From positions 2,412,493-2,476,492 of the forward strand of contig CM030941.1 in the NCBI GenBank assembly GCA_018136815.1: DNA of 64,000 nucleotides, read 5' to 3'. The notes below the pieces were generated by a model that did not search any database, was not told where the DNA came from, and was given only the letters and a program-made list of their open reading frames with translations. The stretch comes from Isochrysis galbana (Eukaryota > Haptophyta > Isochrysidales > Isochrysidaceae). The translations under genes and the position numbers were made by a program. Each line of letters begins with the position of its first letter. The first letter of the stretch is position 1. Shown piece by piece: positions 50,861 through 59,325 of the stretch.

Positions 50861-52096
50861 ATGATAAAATGTTTGGCGTGAGGCGAGAAGCGACCGCACC
50901 CACGAACCTAGACCCATCCCCACCGGCGCATTGGGGGGAAGGGTACAAAACCAATAAGAGGCTAGAGTACCCGCTAGCAGACGAATACACACTAGACGGC
51001 AAGACGCCGCTGGACGGCACCGGTGTAGAACATATCACCGAGGCCCTCCAGCGAGCGAAATGCAAGCGCAAACACCTCACGGGACCGATCAAGTGGGAGG
51101 AAAAACTGCAAACCTCAGGCGATACATGGGCGCACCTCGCAAAGCTATACACCTCGCCAATGATAACGACGCGAGACATGCACTTGCACTTCAAACATAT
51201 CACACACAGGCGAGTAGGCACATATAACCGTTTTCCGAGCAGAAACAAAACGTGCCGCATATGTGGGGAGGCGGAGGAATCCTCGATCCACCTAGGTGAG
51301 TGCCCCAGGATAACCAACATCCTAGGCGAGCTAAATAAAGTCGCACGCTTCTCACCTGAGGCTGAAAGGAGCAGAGAGGAAATCATTATAGATAATCTAT
51401 TCGTTTTCCCGAAAGGAGACGCCCCGAAAGCGATATGTATACTATACCTATTAGCGTGGAGATACATAATCACGGACTTCTATAGGATACACTACGATGG
51501 TGTAAAATTTTCGGAGGAATCAATACTGATAAGAACCATAGAGAGATATGCCTTGCTGAGCAAAGCACTCCTATTCGCACAAGAAACCGATTCGGCGAGA
51601 ACCGCCCAGGCGGGCATGGGCAGGCAACCCAAGAAAAGGATAGACATAAACGACTTGAGACCCATCTTTAATAGAAACGACAAAGGCGGACTTAGGCCCA
51701 ATGCGGAGATAGTGGCACTAACCACCAAGCTAGGGATCGTCCACGCTGTCGAGATCAAGGAGCAAGACAACCATAGCAATTGAAGCTTTGGCACGCCACT
51801 CAAAACTGATACCGGGGACATTAGGAACCAGACCTAACTAACACAAACAAGACGAAGTCGGACAGACACACACAACACTATCGACAAACTCAAAAGGCCT
51901 GCCCGAGCCCCACACTCCGAACCAGGCCTCAGGTAGTGTACCGAGGCCGGACCCCGGAAACCGAAGAATAAGGAAAGAAGGGGGGCAGGGGAAGAGGTGG
52001 AGGGAGGGAAGTTAAGGGCGATGTAGATAGCGAAGGCACAGGTGTGACCCATAGCTAGTAGGCGAGTAGCCCCGAATCTTCAGAAAGTTTTTTTTT
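50861..52096 (+). mobile_element. LINE (subfamily A), 5'-truncated: ORF2 C-terminus and 3' UTR
   Basis: The coding part to 51783 is followed by ~310 bp of 3' UTR sharing AAGGCCTGCCCGAGCCCCAC, CGGACCCCGGAAACCGAAGA and TAGCCCCGAATCTTCAGAAA with 17.7-18.05 kb, and ends in nine T (52088-52096). No clear target duplication. It is the best template for subfamily A. Confidence 0.85.
50870..51783 (+). pseudogene. LINE ORF2 C-terminal region with zf-RVT
   Basis: ~304 codons: MFGVRREATAPTNLDPSPPA ... RDMHLHFKHITHRRVGTYNR, then CRICGEAEESSIHLGEC, the C-x2-C...H-x3-C zinc motif found after reverse transcriptase in LINEs (zf-RVT), then YLLAWRYIITDFYRIHYDG and the end EIKEQDNHSN. The stretch has a clean stop and no internal stops, but the reverse transcriptase and endonuclease are missing. 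Confidence 0.8.
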
Positions 52097-52305
52097 TATG
52101 TCTATGTCTCATTCTTCTTTGTTCCTTTGCTCCTTGGTCAGTGCCTGGTTCTCGATGCCGAGTTCGAGTGTGAGGGCGAATCCTGCGAGGGGCGGATCGG
52201 GATGGTCGGGGCGAGGTTTCCGGCAGCCAAGGTAGCCGCGTGCGCGCGCTGTGAAGAGCTGGGTGGGCTGCGCGGGCAACGACGCCAGAGGGTCAGGGTC
52301 AAGGG
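52097..52305. other. Short spacer between LINE tail and dispersed repeat
   Basis: No gene seen. Possibly part of the same repeat unit as 52306-52610, but not matched at 35.7 kb. Confidence 0.4.
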
Positions 52306-52610
52306 GTGGTCGGACTGTCGGCAGCCCGACACGGCACTGCATCTGGCGGGAATCAAAATCAAAAGCCAAATGGAGCTTAGATATTAAGTAAAGAACCGAT
52401 CCCTCCCGCGGCCCGCGGGCGCAACCGCAAATTCTTTACGGGTAGAGCGTAAGCGCGCGTGACGGAGGGGTGGGGGAGAGGGGGTGCGAATCGCACAATA
52501 TCCTGGCGAAGATTTTCGTGGCGTCAGGCCGCAAGTGCAGGTGGCTCCCCTTGGAGGTTTTTTATTGAGCATCGCGCCACGGACAAAAACGCAGCCCAAT
52601 CCTTAATATT
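52306..52610 (-). repeat. Dispersed repeat, inverted partner of 35.69-35.97 kb
   Basis: The reverse complement matches 35690-35965 over ~270 bp, including ACGCTCTACCCGTAAAGAAT, TTGCGGT and GGGCTGCCGACAGTCCGACC. Confidence 0.75.
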
Positions 52611-53055
52611 AGTTTAAAAAAAGGGAATCTGTTGGCTGTTGGCAGTAGTGGTGATTTGGATGGGGCTGTGGATCTTTACCAGCAATTGTATGAACATGGG
52701 AAGTGGAAGTGGGGCATTTCTTGGGGAAATCGGAAATCTAGTGGGAGGCGCTCCCCCTAACCACGACAGTACAACGTTCGCGCGGCCCTATCTCCCCTCA
52801 TCCCACGATGAGCTATAAATTCTACCGTACACACCACGCGAACCACCGACGACGACCGTGCGAGGCAAAAAGTTGGATGCATTGCATTGCGACCATGCAA
52901 AAAGAAGAGCGCAAGTGTTTAGTAAAAATGCATAGGCCATATGGTACACAACTCATGGAGTTGCATCTATCTTCCTGTACCGGTGGCGCAATGCAAGATA
53001 GTGAGAGTGAGGTGACTGTCTACGACACGGTGATAACAGTCCTACCGGTTCCCGT
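52611..53055. other. Intergenic, 3' of the HMCES gene
   Basis: A plus-strand frame from 52808 overlaps the HMCES gene in antisense and is not supported. No other structure. Confidence 0.4.
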
Positions 53056-54630
53056 TCAAGAGAGCCGGACTCGCTTCACCCCGTCGGCTCTCCTCTCCTC
53101 GTCTTCTGCTCTTAAGAGCTTCGGTTCCTCATCGTCCACTCTTGCCCCCGGACTGTTTTGCTGGCCGCTTTGCTCCTTCGTGCAGGCAGCTACACGCGTC
53201 GAATCGTTGCCAATGGCGGAGGAAACGCGCGGCTTGAAGAAAGCTGCCACGCTCTTCTGCTGCTGCGACACCAGCTTGATCGGAGTAGCGCAGTCCGCGC
53301 CCTTGTACCCAATCTGTGTTGTCAATATGGGGGAACGCATGAATTGAGGATGGGAATGTCGTGGCATCTTGAACACATGGGAGCATGGAGCTGTGTTTGG
53401 GAAGGGGGTGAAAGGACCTCGCCAAATGTATAAATGGGTCTCATGACTCATCGCGCCTTCTGTGCCAGTCCTGTCTCTTCGTACATCATTCCAGCGGGTA
53501 GGCTTGCCGCAAGGAAAGAGTGCCGATACCTTGGACATTTGCTTGGAAACCGGATAGAACTCGACGTCCGTTCCGGACCGCCGAGCGCACTGCCGCATTG
53601 CCACCAGGGCACTGTCCTCGTCATCATACAGCCAACTCAAAACGCCGGCCTGCAGTTGCGAATTACCGGCGAAATTCAGAGGTAGCCCTGTGTGATGGCA
53701 TCACCAACTCGCCGCGGCACCCCCGCGGGCAAACAAACGCGTACGGGTCGTGTCCCGCGATGCGATCGCCCCAAGAGCTCTCAACCAGGAGATCTTACCC
53801 CGTCGAGAAGTACAGGCACACGATCGTGCAGCCAGGTGAGACAAGCCGGAGCATCCGCCGTTAGCAATGTGAAGGTCTCTGTCACATGGTCGTACAACCC
53901 CGCAACCCACAAAAGAAGCTCCTCTCCTCCCTGCTGCCTATCGCCCGTTCCATAAGCGCCGTTCCCATCCTTCACCTTGTCGGTAGGGGACGCACCGCGT
54001 GGATGCACATACCACGGTTGCTTTTGCTTCACCTGTTGTAGCATCGATGGCGCGTCCCCGAGGTGGGTGCTGCACACCGGTGTTGGGGCGCTAAGCATGG
54101 AGTGTGTATAAGTCATGCGGAGATTTCACCTGCGCCTGGAACTCATCTTTCGTCCACTCGTAGAAGCCGTTGATCGGAAGTACACATCTTCCATGGCGAA
54201 GCAGGCGTTTGAACACACCGAGTGAGTCAACTGTCTCACTCCTGGTGTTGAACATCTTCCAGTGGTTCTCGCGTTGCGATTTGTCAGCAGAGACGGCCGA
54301 CAGCTTGGCGGTGGGTGAGTTCGAGGGCGAGGCAGCGGCCGGCGCGGACTTGTGCCCCGCGCGTGGTGGAACGAGGCCCCAGCGCAGCACGCGCACTGCC
54401 ACGCCGGAATCCTTGCCCTCCTTCCCACTCTCCTCCCTCTCTCCCTCTCTCTCCTGTCTGTCGCCCCAGCGCGAGACCACAAGGGCAGCGTCACAGCCCG
54501 GATGCATGTTCTCCTGCGGGATGTATCGCTCGCCCCCTATGAACTCGAGTGTGCCCTCCACGCCCGCCTGCCGCGCCGCCGCCGTGAGGAGAGCAGAGGC
54601 ACTGACGGCTTGGCGCGAGCGGCCGCACAT
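53056..54630 (-). CDS. HMCES: HMCES/SRAP-domain DNA-abasic-site protector with PIP box
   Basis: SRAP proteins cross-link to abasic sites in single-stranded DNA through Cys2 and shield them during replication. Three exons: 54130-54630, 53799-54032 and 53056-53649; introns 54033-54129 (97 nt) and 53650-53798 (149 nt), both GT-AG and phase 0. The product is 442 aa. It starts MCGR, with the catalytic Cys2 exposed after Met removal. Other catalytic residues are visible: FNTRSETV (Asn ~128), INGFYEW (Glu ~158) and WLHDRVPVLLDG (His ~236). The C-terminal tail is poorly conserved but holds QQKSVAAFFKP (~375-385), fitting the PCNA-interacting PIP-box Q-x-x-V-x-x-F-F. The splice junctions restore LWVAGLYDHVTETFTLLTAD and DRVPVLLDGAGVLSWL, as in the family. 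An S/E/K-rich insert lies at ~55-75. Confidence 0.92.
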
Positions 54631-55263
54631 GGCGCCGCCGCCGTGAGACTGGTGGTGGTCCGCCGATGCACGCCTCCCCCTGCCGGTATCTCTCTCATCG
54701 GCATCCAGCTCGAGCCGCCGCCGACTGGTTCTGCCCCTTCCGCCGGCTCGTGCTCGCGATGTATAGCATGGGATATGACGCCGGTGGCCTGAGGGAGGCC
54801 TTTAGTCTCACTCTCGATGCCTGCACGCAGAAGGGAGCGCCGGAGCGGACGTGCGGGCAGACGTTCAGACCCTGCATGTCGTATGCGTACAGCAAACAGT
54901 CGATGGTGAGGCAGAGTGGCACTGGTTGTGCCTGGTGTGCGATGCTGAGGAGGAGGAAGTGCAGGCAGCATTGGTGGATGAAAAGGAGAGTGGCATCCTC
55001 CCAGTTTGTCCGAAGGAATGGCTCAGGTGGCGGGCACTATCGGGTGACTGTCAACATGGAACTACGTCTTGTGAGTGCTTTATCTCACCTCCGTAATCGG
55101 AGTGTGAGCATGAGGGGAAGAGGAAGCCCGGTGAGATACAGCCTTTATACACGGCCTGTGTGCTCAATCAAGTGGGCCGTCTGTATATGTCGTCAAAGAA
55201 GGGCTAGTTGAACTCAGGAAAGTGGATCAGAAAGTGTTGAAGGGGGAAGGGAAGGGGCCGAGG
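54631..55263. other. Upstream of HMCES; possible plus-strand coding fragments
   Basis: Two overlapping plus-strand frames look partly coding-like: AFSLTLDACTQKGAPERTC (about 54800-54860) and WHWLCLVCDAEEEEVQAAL, GILPVCPKEWLRWRALSGD (about 54917-55060). They could be exons of a divergently transcribed gene, but I find no family and no certain splice sites. Confidence 0.3.
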
Positions 55264-56151
55264 CTAGGGCTGGGTTAAGCCCGTTAACAAGTTAATACCA
55301 TTAATACCCAGTAATGGGCAACATCTTACCTGTTAACACCCAGCCCAAAACTAAACCTGTTAATGTGCTGAGTTTGGGCCCTCTGAGAAACTCAAAATTG
55401 CCCGTTATTGTACCATTAATGGGCACTTGTGGGAGGGGCTCCGAGCACCAGCAGTTGACCTCGCGTTGGGCGCTGGAGGCATAGGAGCGTTCAGAGCGGC
55501 CGCGCTCCGCGCGCACCACCAACTTATCGAAATGTAGATAGTAACTATAGATGGTACATAGATAGCATTCATCCTCTTACGAGCACCACACACTACACTA
55601 TGCTCGAGAGCCACACACCAAGACACCACACGCCGTGTGCCGTGTGCCGTGTGCCGTGTCGATATCACTCGGTGTTCTGACTAGCAAACAAAGACGCCTC
55701 TAGAGTAGTATCCTTCGCAGATTTTTGTAGATCACCGTGCATTTTCCCTGCGGCCGAGAACACACGCTCCACCCCTGCGGTCAACGCCGGCGAAGCTAGG
55801 AATTGCTTGGCCATTTTGTTTGGCGCCTTGCGGTCCGCGCTTACCCATGAGCGCGTCGGCGTCGGGGGGGGGGGAGGCGCAGGGCGCAGGTAAGGGGGGG
55901 GGACAACTCCCGGCGTCGGGGGGCGGTGGGAGGGGAGGGGGGAAGGGAATCCCGCCCCAAACATGTATTCCAACGTTGGGGTAACAGCTGCTTGTAATGG
56001 GTTTAACCTGTTAATGGCCACTAACAGGGTATTAACACCCCTAACTAAAACAACCTGTTAACACCCAAGAAAAAACTCAACCTGTTAATGTGCTGACCTT
56101 GAAAAACTACTAATGGGTTTCCAAAAAACTTGCCTGTTAATGGTCAGCCCT
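55264..56151. mobile_element. hAT-type DNA transposon remnant
   Basis: The ends are inverted: TAGGGCTG at 55264 and CAGCCCTA at about 56144-56151. Flanking 8-mers GCCGAGGC / GCCTTGGA agree at 5 of 8 positions, an aged hAT duplication. CCTGTTAA is repeated about six times in the subterminal regions, as in hAT transposase-binding sites. Inside on the minus strand is a hAT dimerisation domain. A G-run (55861-55925) lies within. At ~0.9 kb it is a deletion derivative. Confidence 0.7.
55665..55850 (-). pseudogene. hAT transposase C-terminal dimerisation domain
   Basis: The minus-strand frame contains KMAKQFLASPALTAGVERVF, SAAGKMHGDLQKSAKDTT and LEASLFASQNTE before the stop at 55665. The ..FL..PA.....ERVFSAAG motif is diagnostic for hAT transposase C-termini. 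The upstream part of the frame is a low-complexity proline stretch over the G run, so the catalytic region is gone. Confidence 0.8.
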
Positions 56152-56354
56152 AGCCTTGGAAGGGGCAATGTGAGGGGTTGTGATGCCTTCTAGCTCTTTC
56201 TTTTCGCTACACTGCAAGTAGGTTGTGCGCGTTAGACAAAAAATCTTGAAGATGCTTACTTGCTAGTGTCCTATCGCGCTGGCTGCCAGGGAGCAGCCAG
56301 GGCGGCAACAAAAAGCAGGAAGGTCATGACAGACAGTGAGTGAGACAGTGTAGA

Positions 56355-56460
56355 GGGGGCTTATCATTTTTCTAATATGTTTGTTGCTCGGGACGTGTAG
56401 CCCCATATTCTCCCGTTGTTTTTTAGCGCCTCTGAAAGAAACCGATCTTCGCCGTTAACA
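56355..56460 (-). mobile_element. LINE-B ORF2 C-terminal fragment
   Basis: The reverse complement matches 59722-59830 almost base for base (GGCTTATCATT.., GTTTGTTGCTCGGG.., ATATTCTCCCGTTGTTTTTT). It encodes part of FFQRLKKQREN..APS. About 100 bp only. Confidence 0.8.
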
Positions 56461-56479
56461 TCGATAAAGTTAAAATGGA

Positions 56480-56560
56480 AAATGGCGGCGCACATCAAGT
56501 AGGTGTATGTGTATAGCCCAGATTCCAGAATCTTCAGAATTGTTTTTAAATGGCGGCGCA
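56480..56560 (+). mobile_element. 55-bp LINE-A 3' terminus with 13-bp target duplication
   Basis: Identical AAATGGCGGCGCA flanks (56480-56492 and 56548-56560) enclose 55 bp ending CCAGAATCTTCAGAATTG plus T5, the subfamily-A terminus. It is a minimal target-primed insertion. Confidence 0.85.
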
Positions 56561-56906
56561 AGGGGGAGGGTGGTTCTCTCGCCCCATGAGCGGGGCCGAC
56601 AGAGCGGGAGTGGAGGGAGGGCGAGGTCCCCCTCCATGGCGACTAATTGTGAGATCATTGAGAACAAGAGATCACAGCCCTTGGTGTGACTTCCGAGACC
56701 CGCTGCCACACATAGAGATGTTGGGGGCCGTGGCAAGCGCCAGCGGTGGATCGGCCCCATTGTGACGCTAACGTGCAACGCTGCCATCATGTCCTCACGT
56801 CCCTAGAAATGAAGTTCTCGTTGTTCGAGACATGGAAACTAGGAACACGCCTCACGTGAACCCAAACTGCTTTCGCACAAATACACGAAAGCACCATGAC
56901 AGCCGC
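56561..56906. other. Intergenic, no gene seen
   Basis: Probable 3' flank of the minus-strand membrane-protein gene; nothing recognisable. Confidence 0.45.
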
Positions 56907-57695
56907 TCACTTTCCATGTTCGATGACAACACATATTCCAAGGAGAGCGATTGCGAATTGCGCCGCCAAGGTAGTTGCCGATCCCGTCTCCGAGAGGGTC
57001 CGTACCTCCTCCAGCATCCCATTCACAATTGCCTTAAGTCCGCTGTTCAAGATGGAGGTGAACGTTGAGTCATCACCGTAGGCCCCAACGGTGCCATAGA
57101 ATGCAGCCAGCCCGCCCAGGTGTATGACAAAGCGTCGGACCGCCGCCCGAGCACACTGCGGCTGCAGGCGAGCCTTTGGCAACATTGGGAGAGCAGACAC
57201 CCAGAAGAGGCTTGAAATTATCGAAAGAGGCGCAATAACAAGCGACAGGAAGAGTGCTATGGGCGTCCAAGCCAAGGGCAAGCTTAATAACCATGCGCTC
57301 AGGACGGCAGGGAGCACAGTCAGCAGGCATGTCAGGAGAGTGACGATCTGTCCGCTCAGGTAGCCATCCAGCGATGCATATGGTGAGTCGGCACCCCAGC
57401 ATGGCGCGGAATCCCACAGAAGACCGAGATGGAGCGCAGCAAGCGGCAAAAGCCTCCAACTGCGAGGGGCAGCGGGCTGATCAAGGGATGGTGCGGAGCC
57501 GATGACATCATCGACTGCGTTGCCGACAGGCACAAAATTCGCCTTGTGGAGCCCAAGCAGCTCGGCATCCGAGACGGTTTGCAGCGCAGCGCCTGCTCCG
57601 AGCATGAGGCCGAGGAGCGCGGCGCCCTGAGCGAGCGCGAGGGGCAGTCGAACAGGTTCGGGTGCTTCTTCCTGCCCGGTTGCTGTCCCAGCCAT
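56907..57695 (-). CDS. Multi-pass membrane protein of unknown family
   Basis: 262 aa from ATG 57695 (MAGTATGQEEAPEPVRLPLA), the first ATG in a frame that otherwise opens at TTG. Hydrophobic helices: LAQGAALLGLMLGAGAAL, RLLPLAALHLGLLW, GQIVTLLTCLLTVLPAVLSA, WTPIALFLSLVIAPLSIISS, IHLGGLAAFYGTVGA and the C-terminal LAAQFAIALLGICVVIEHG, i.e. five to six spans. ALQTVSDAELLGLHKANFVP between helices 1 and 2 is the most distinctive soluble piece. No family signature found; no intron evident. Confidence 0.6.
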   Translation of the reverse strand: MAGTATGQEEAPEPVRLPLALAQGAALLGLMLGAGAALQTVSDAELLGLHKANFVPVGNAVDDVIGSAPSLDQPAAPRSWRLLPLAALHLGLLWDSAPCWGADSPYASLDGYLSGQIVTLLTCLLTVLPAVLSAWLLSLPLAWTPIALFLSLVIAPLSIISSLFWVSALPMLPKARLQPQCARAAVRRFVIHLGGLAAFYGTVGAYGDDSTFTSILNSGLKAIVNGMLEEVRTLSETGSATTLAAQFAIALLGICVVIEHGK

Positions 57696-59078
57696 CAGGA
57701 GAAGGAGAGAAGCGGGGAGAGGACGGGAGGGGTGGGTGGGAGGAGGCAACGAGGGAGGTGCCGGCGGGTGAGAAGGGGGAAGAAGGACAACCTACTGAAA
57801 TTCAGAAGAAATGGAACAGATAAGGTAAAGAGAGAGAGAGCGCGCCGACGAGGGGCTGGCGTCCTTCTCTCCTCTCAGCAGCTCCAGCTGTGGGGGAGAG
57901 CGTGGGGAGAAAGCCGAAGCGCCAATTTTGTTTTTAGATACTCGTTTGCTCGTTTGTACTGCCTACTCATCCACTGATTATCAGGAGTACCCCTCGTTGC
58001 CAAGAGTTTGACGTTCTATTTTTGGAAAGTGCCGGCAGGACTCCCGCTTTCATCGGGCTGATCCGACACATCTGGCCTAGCCACTATGCGGGCTGCCACA
58101 GGGCTCCCACAGGTGAGACAGAACCGCAGGCACACTGCCCTGCCAGCGTCAGGCGTTGCTCCGTCGCGCAGTCGCGCACGCGTCGTTCTCACACGACCGT
58201 CGCAGCAGGTGGAGCGGGCCCAAAACGGCTGTACAAAAGTCTGACAACAGCGCGAGGCGAGAGGAGTAGGGGCTCTGGTGGACCGGGAGGGAGAGGGAGT
58301 CGCGAGGCCATGGTGGCACATTATCTTGGACTCTTGGACCACTGCCGGACGACTGCCGTGGCCGGTGAGCAGTTCTCGACGCCCTCGCCCACCGCCCACC
58401 ATCCCTCTGCTGAGCTGCCTCTGTTCCTTCGTCTCCCACTCACTCACTGTAGGGAGCGCTCGTACACTTCACGAGATGGCGCGACATGTGTGTAGCGCGG
58501 GGCGCTCGCCGCCGGTGTACATCTGCTCTCAGTATCAGGTGCATGCCCGCTGTGCCGATTAATGTGGGACAAACTTTATGGTTGGCATCATATCAACACT
58601 CCACACAACCTCTCACTCCACGAAAGCGCAATCGTGCATTCCTCACCCATCACAGCCCGTGAGGGACACAACAGCATGAGTCTAGCAGTCTAGCAACACT
58701 GCACACGTGCCGCCACCCTTGACCCTTGACCCCCCACCCTGCTCGCGAGAGCTCTAGGCTCTGCATGGCCACCACCTCCAGGCCATTCTTCGGCCGATCG
58801 CGGGCGATCGGACGTCGCGGAAGCTCCGCGTTTCTATTAGTGATGCGCCCCACATTCACCATTCCGATTCCCTCCCGTGAGCGCCCGCCTGAATCTCCCA
58901 AAATAGCCCGCCACGCGCGGGGGGAGGGAGGGGGGTCACTCACCGACGCCATTGCCCTTCGTGGGGCGGGAGGGGGTCGTTCGGAGGGGGGAGGGAGTTG
59001 CCGGGGCAGGTAGGAATCCTTGGACACCCAGGGGAGGTGGGAAATAGTGGTTAAAATGAGTGAGTGACCGGGCTATGA
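57696..59078. other. Intergenic, no firm gene
   Basis: Holds GC-rich sequence with overlapping frames on both strands. The minus-strand peptide LRFCLTCGSPVAARI near 58110 hints at a zinc-binding GFA-type domain but no full domain can be assembled. No repeat noticed. Confidence 0.35.
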
Positions 59079-59229
59079 GTAAGGCCTTACCTTTCTGCGT
59101 AAGGCCTTATCGTGCAAGTAAGGCCTTATCTGGGGCTAGGCATATGGTTTGCTTGGCCATGGTGGGGACAGACATAATCTAAGGCTTACCCGGGCCGGCG
59201 GTAAGGCCATTATGAGGGTAAGGCCTTAC
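59079..59229 (+). repeat. Cluster of the palindrome GTAAGGCCTTAC upstream of LINE ORF1
   Basis: GTAAGGCCTTAC/T occurs at 59079, 59099, 59118 and 59218, with decayed copies at 59180 and 59201. The 12-mer is a perfect palindrome. The last copy lies 38 bp before the LINE ORF1 start codon. Confidence 0.8.
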
Positions 59230-59325
59230 GTTCAAGGACCTCAACTATCGTTAAAACGATAGGGTCATGGAGCGCGCGCCGCCGCCCGCTCTCGCTGCCG
59301 CTGCCCTCGCCATGATGGACGAAGA

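Noticed and set aside
58016-58495. GFA/CENP-V-like zinc domain (LRFCLTCGSPV; in another frame GQCACGSV)
   Set aside because: Both motifs come from the same bases in different frames and no complete domain or splice model could be built.
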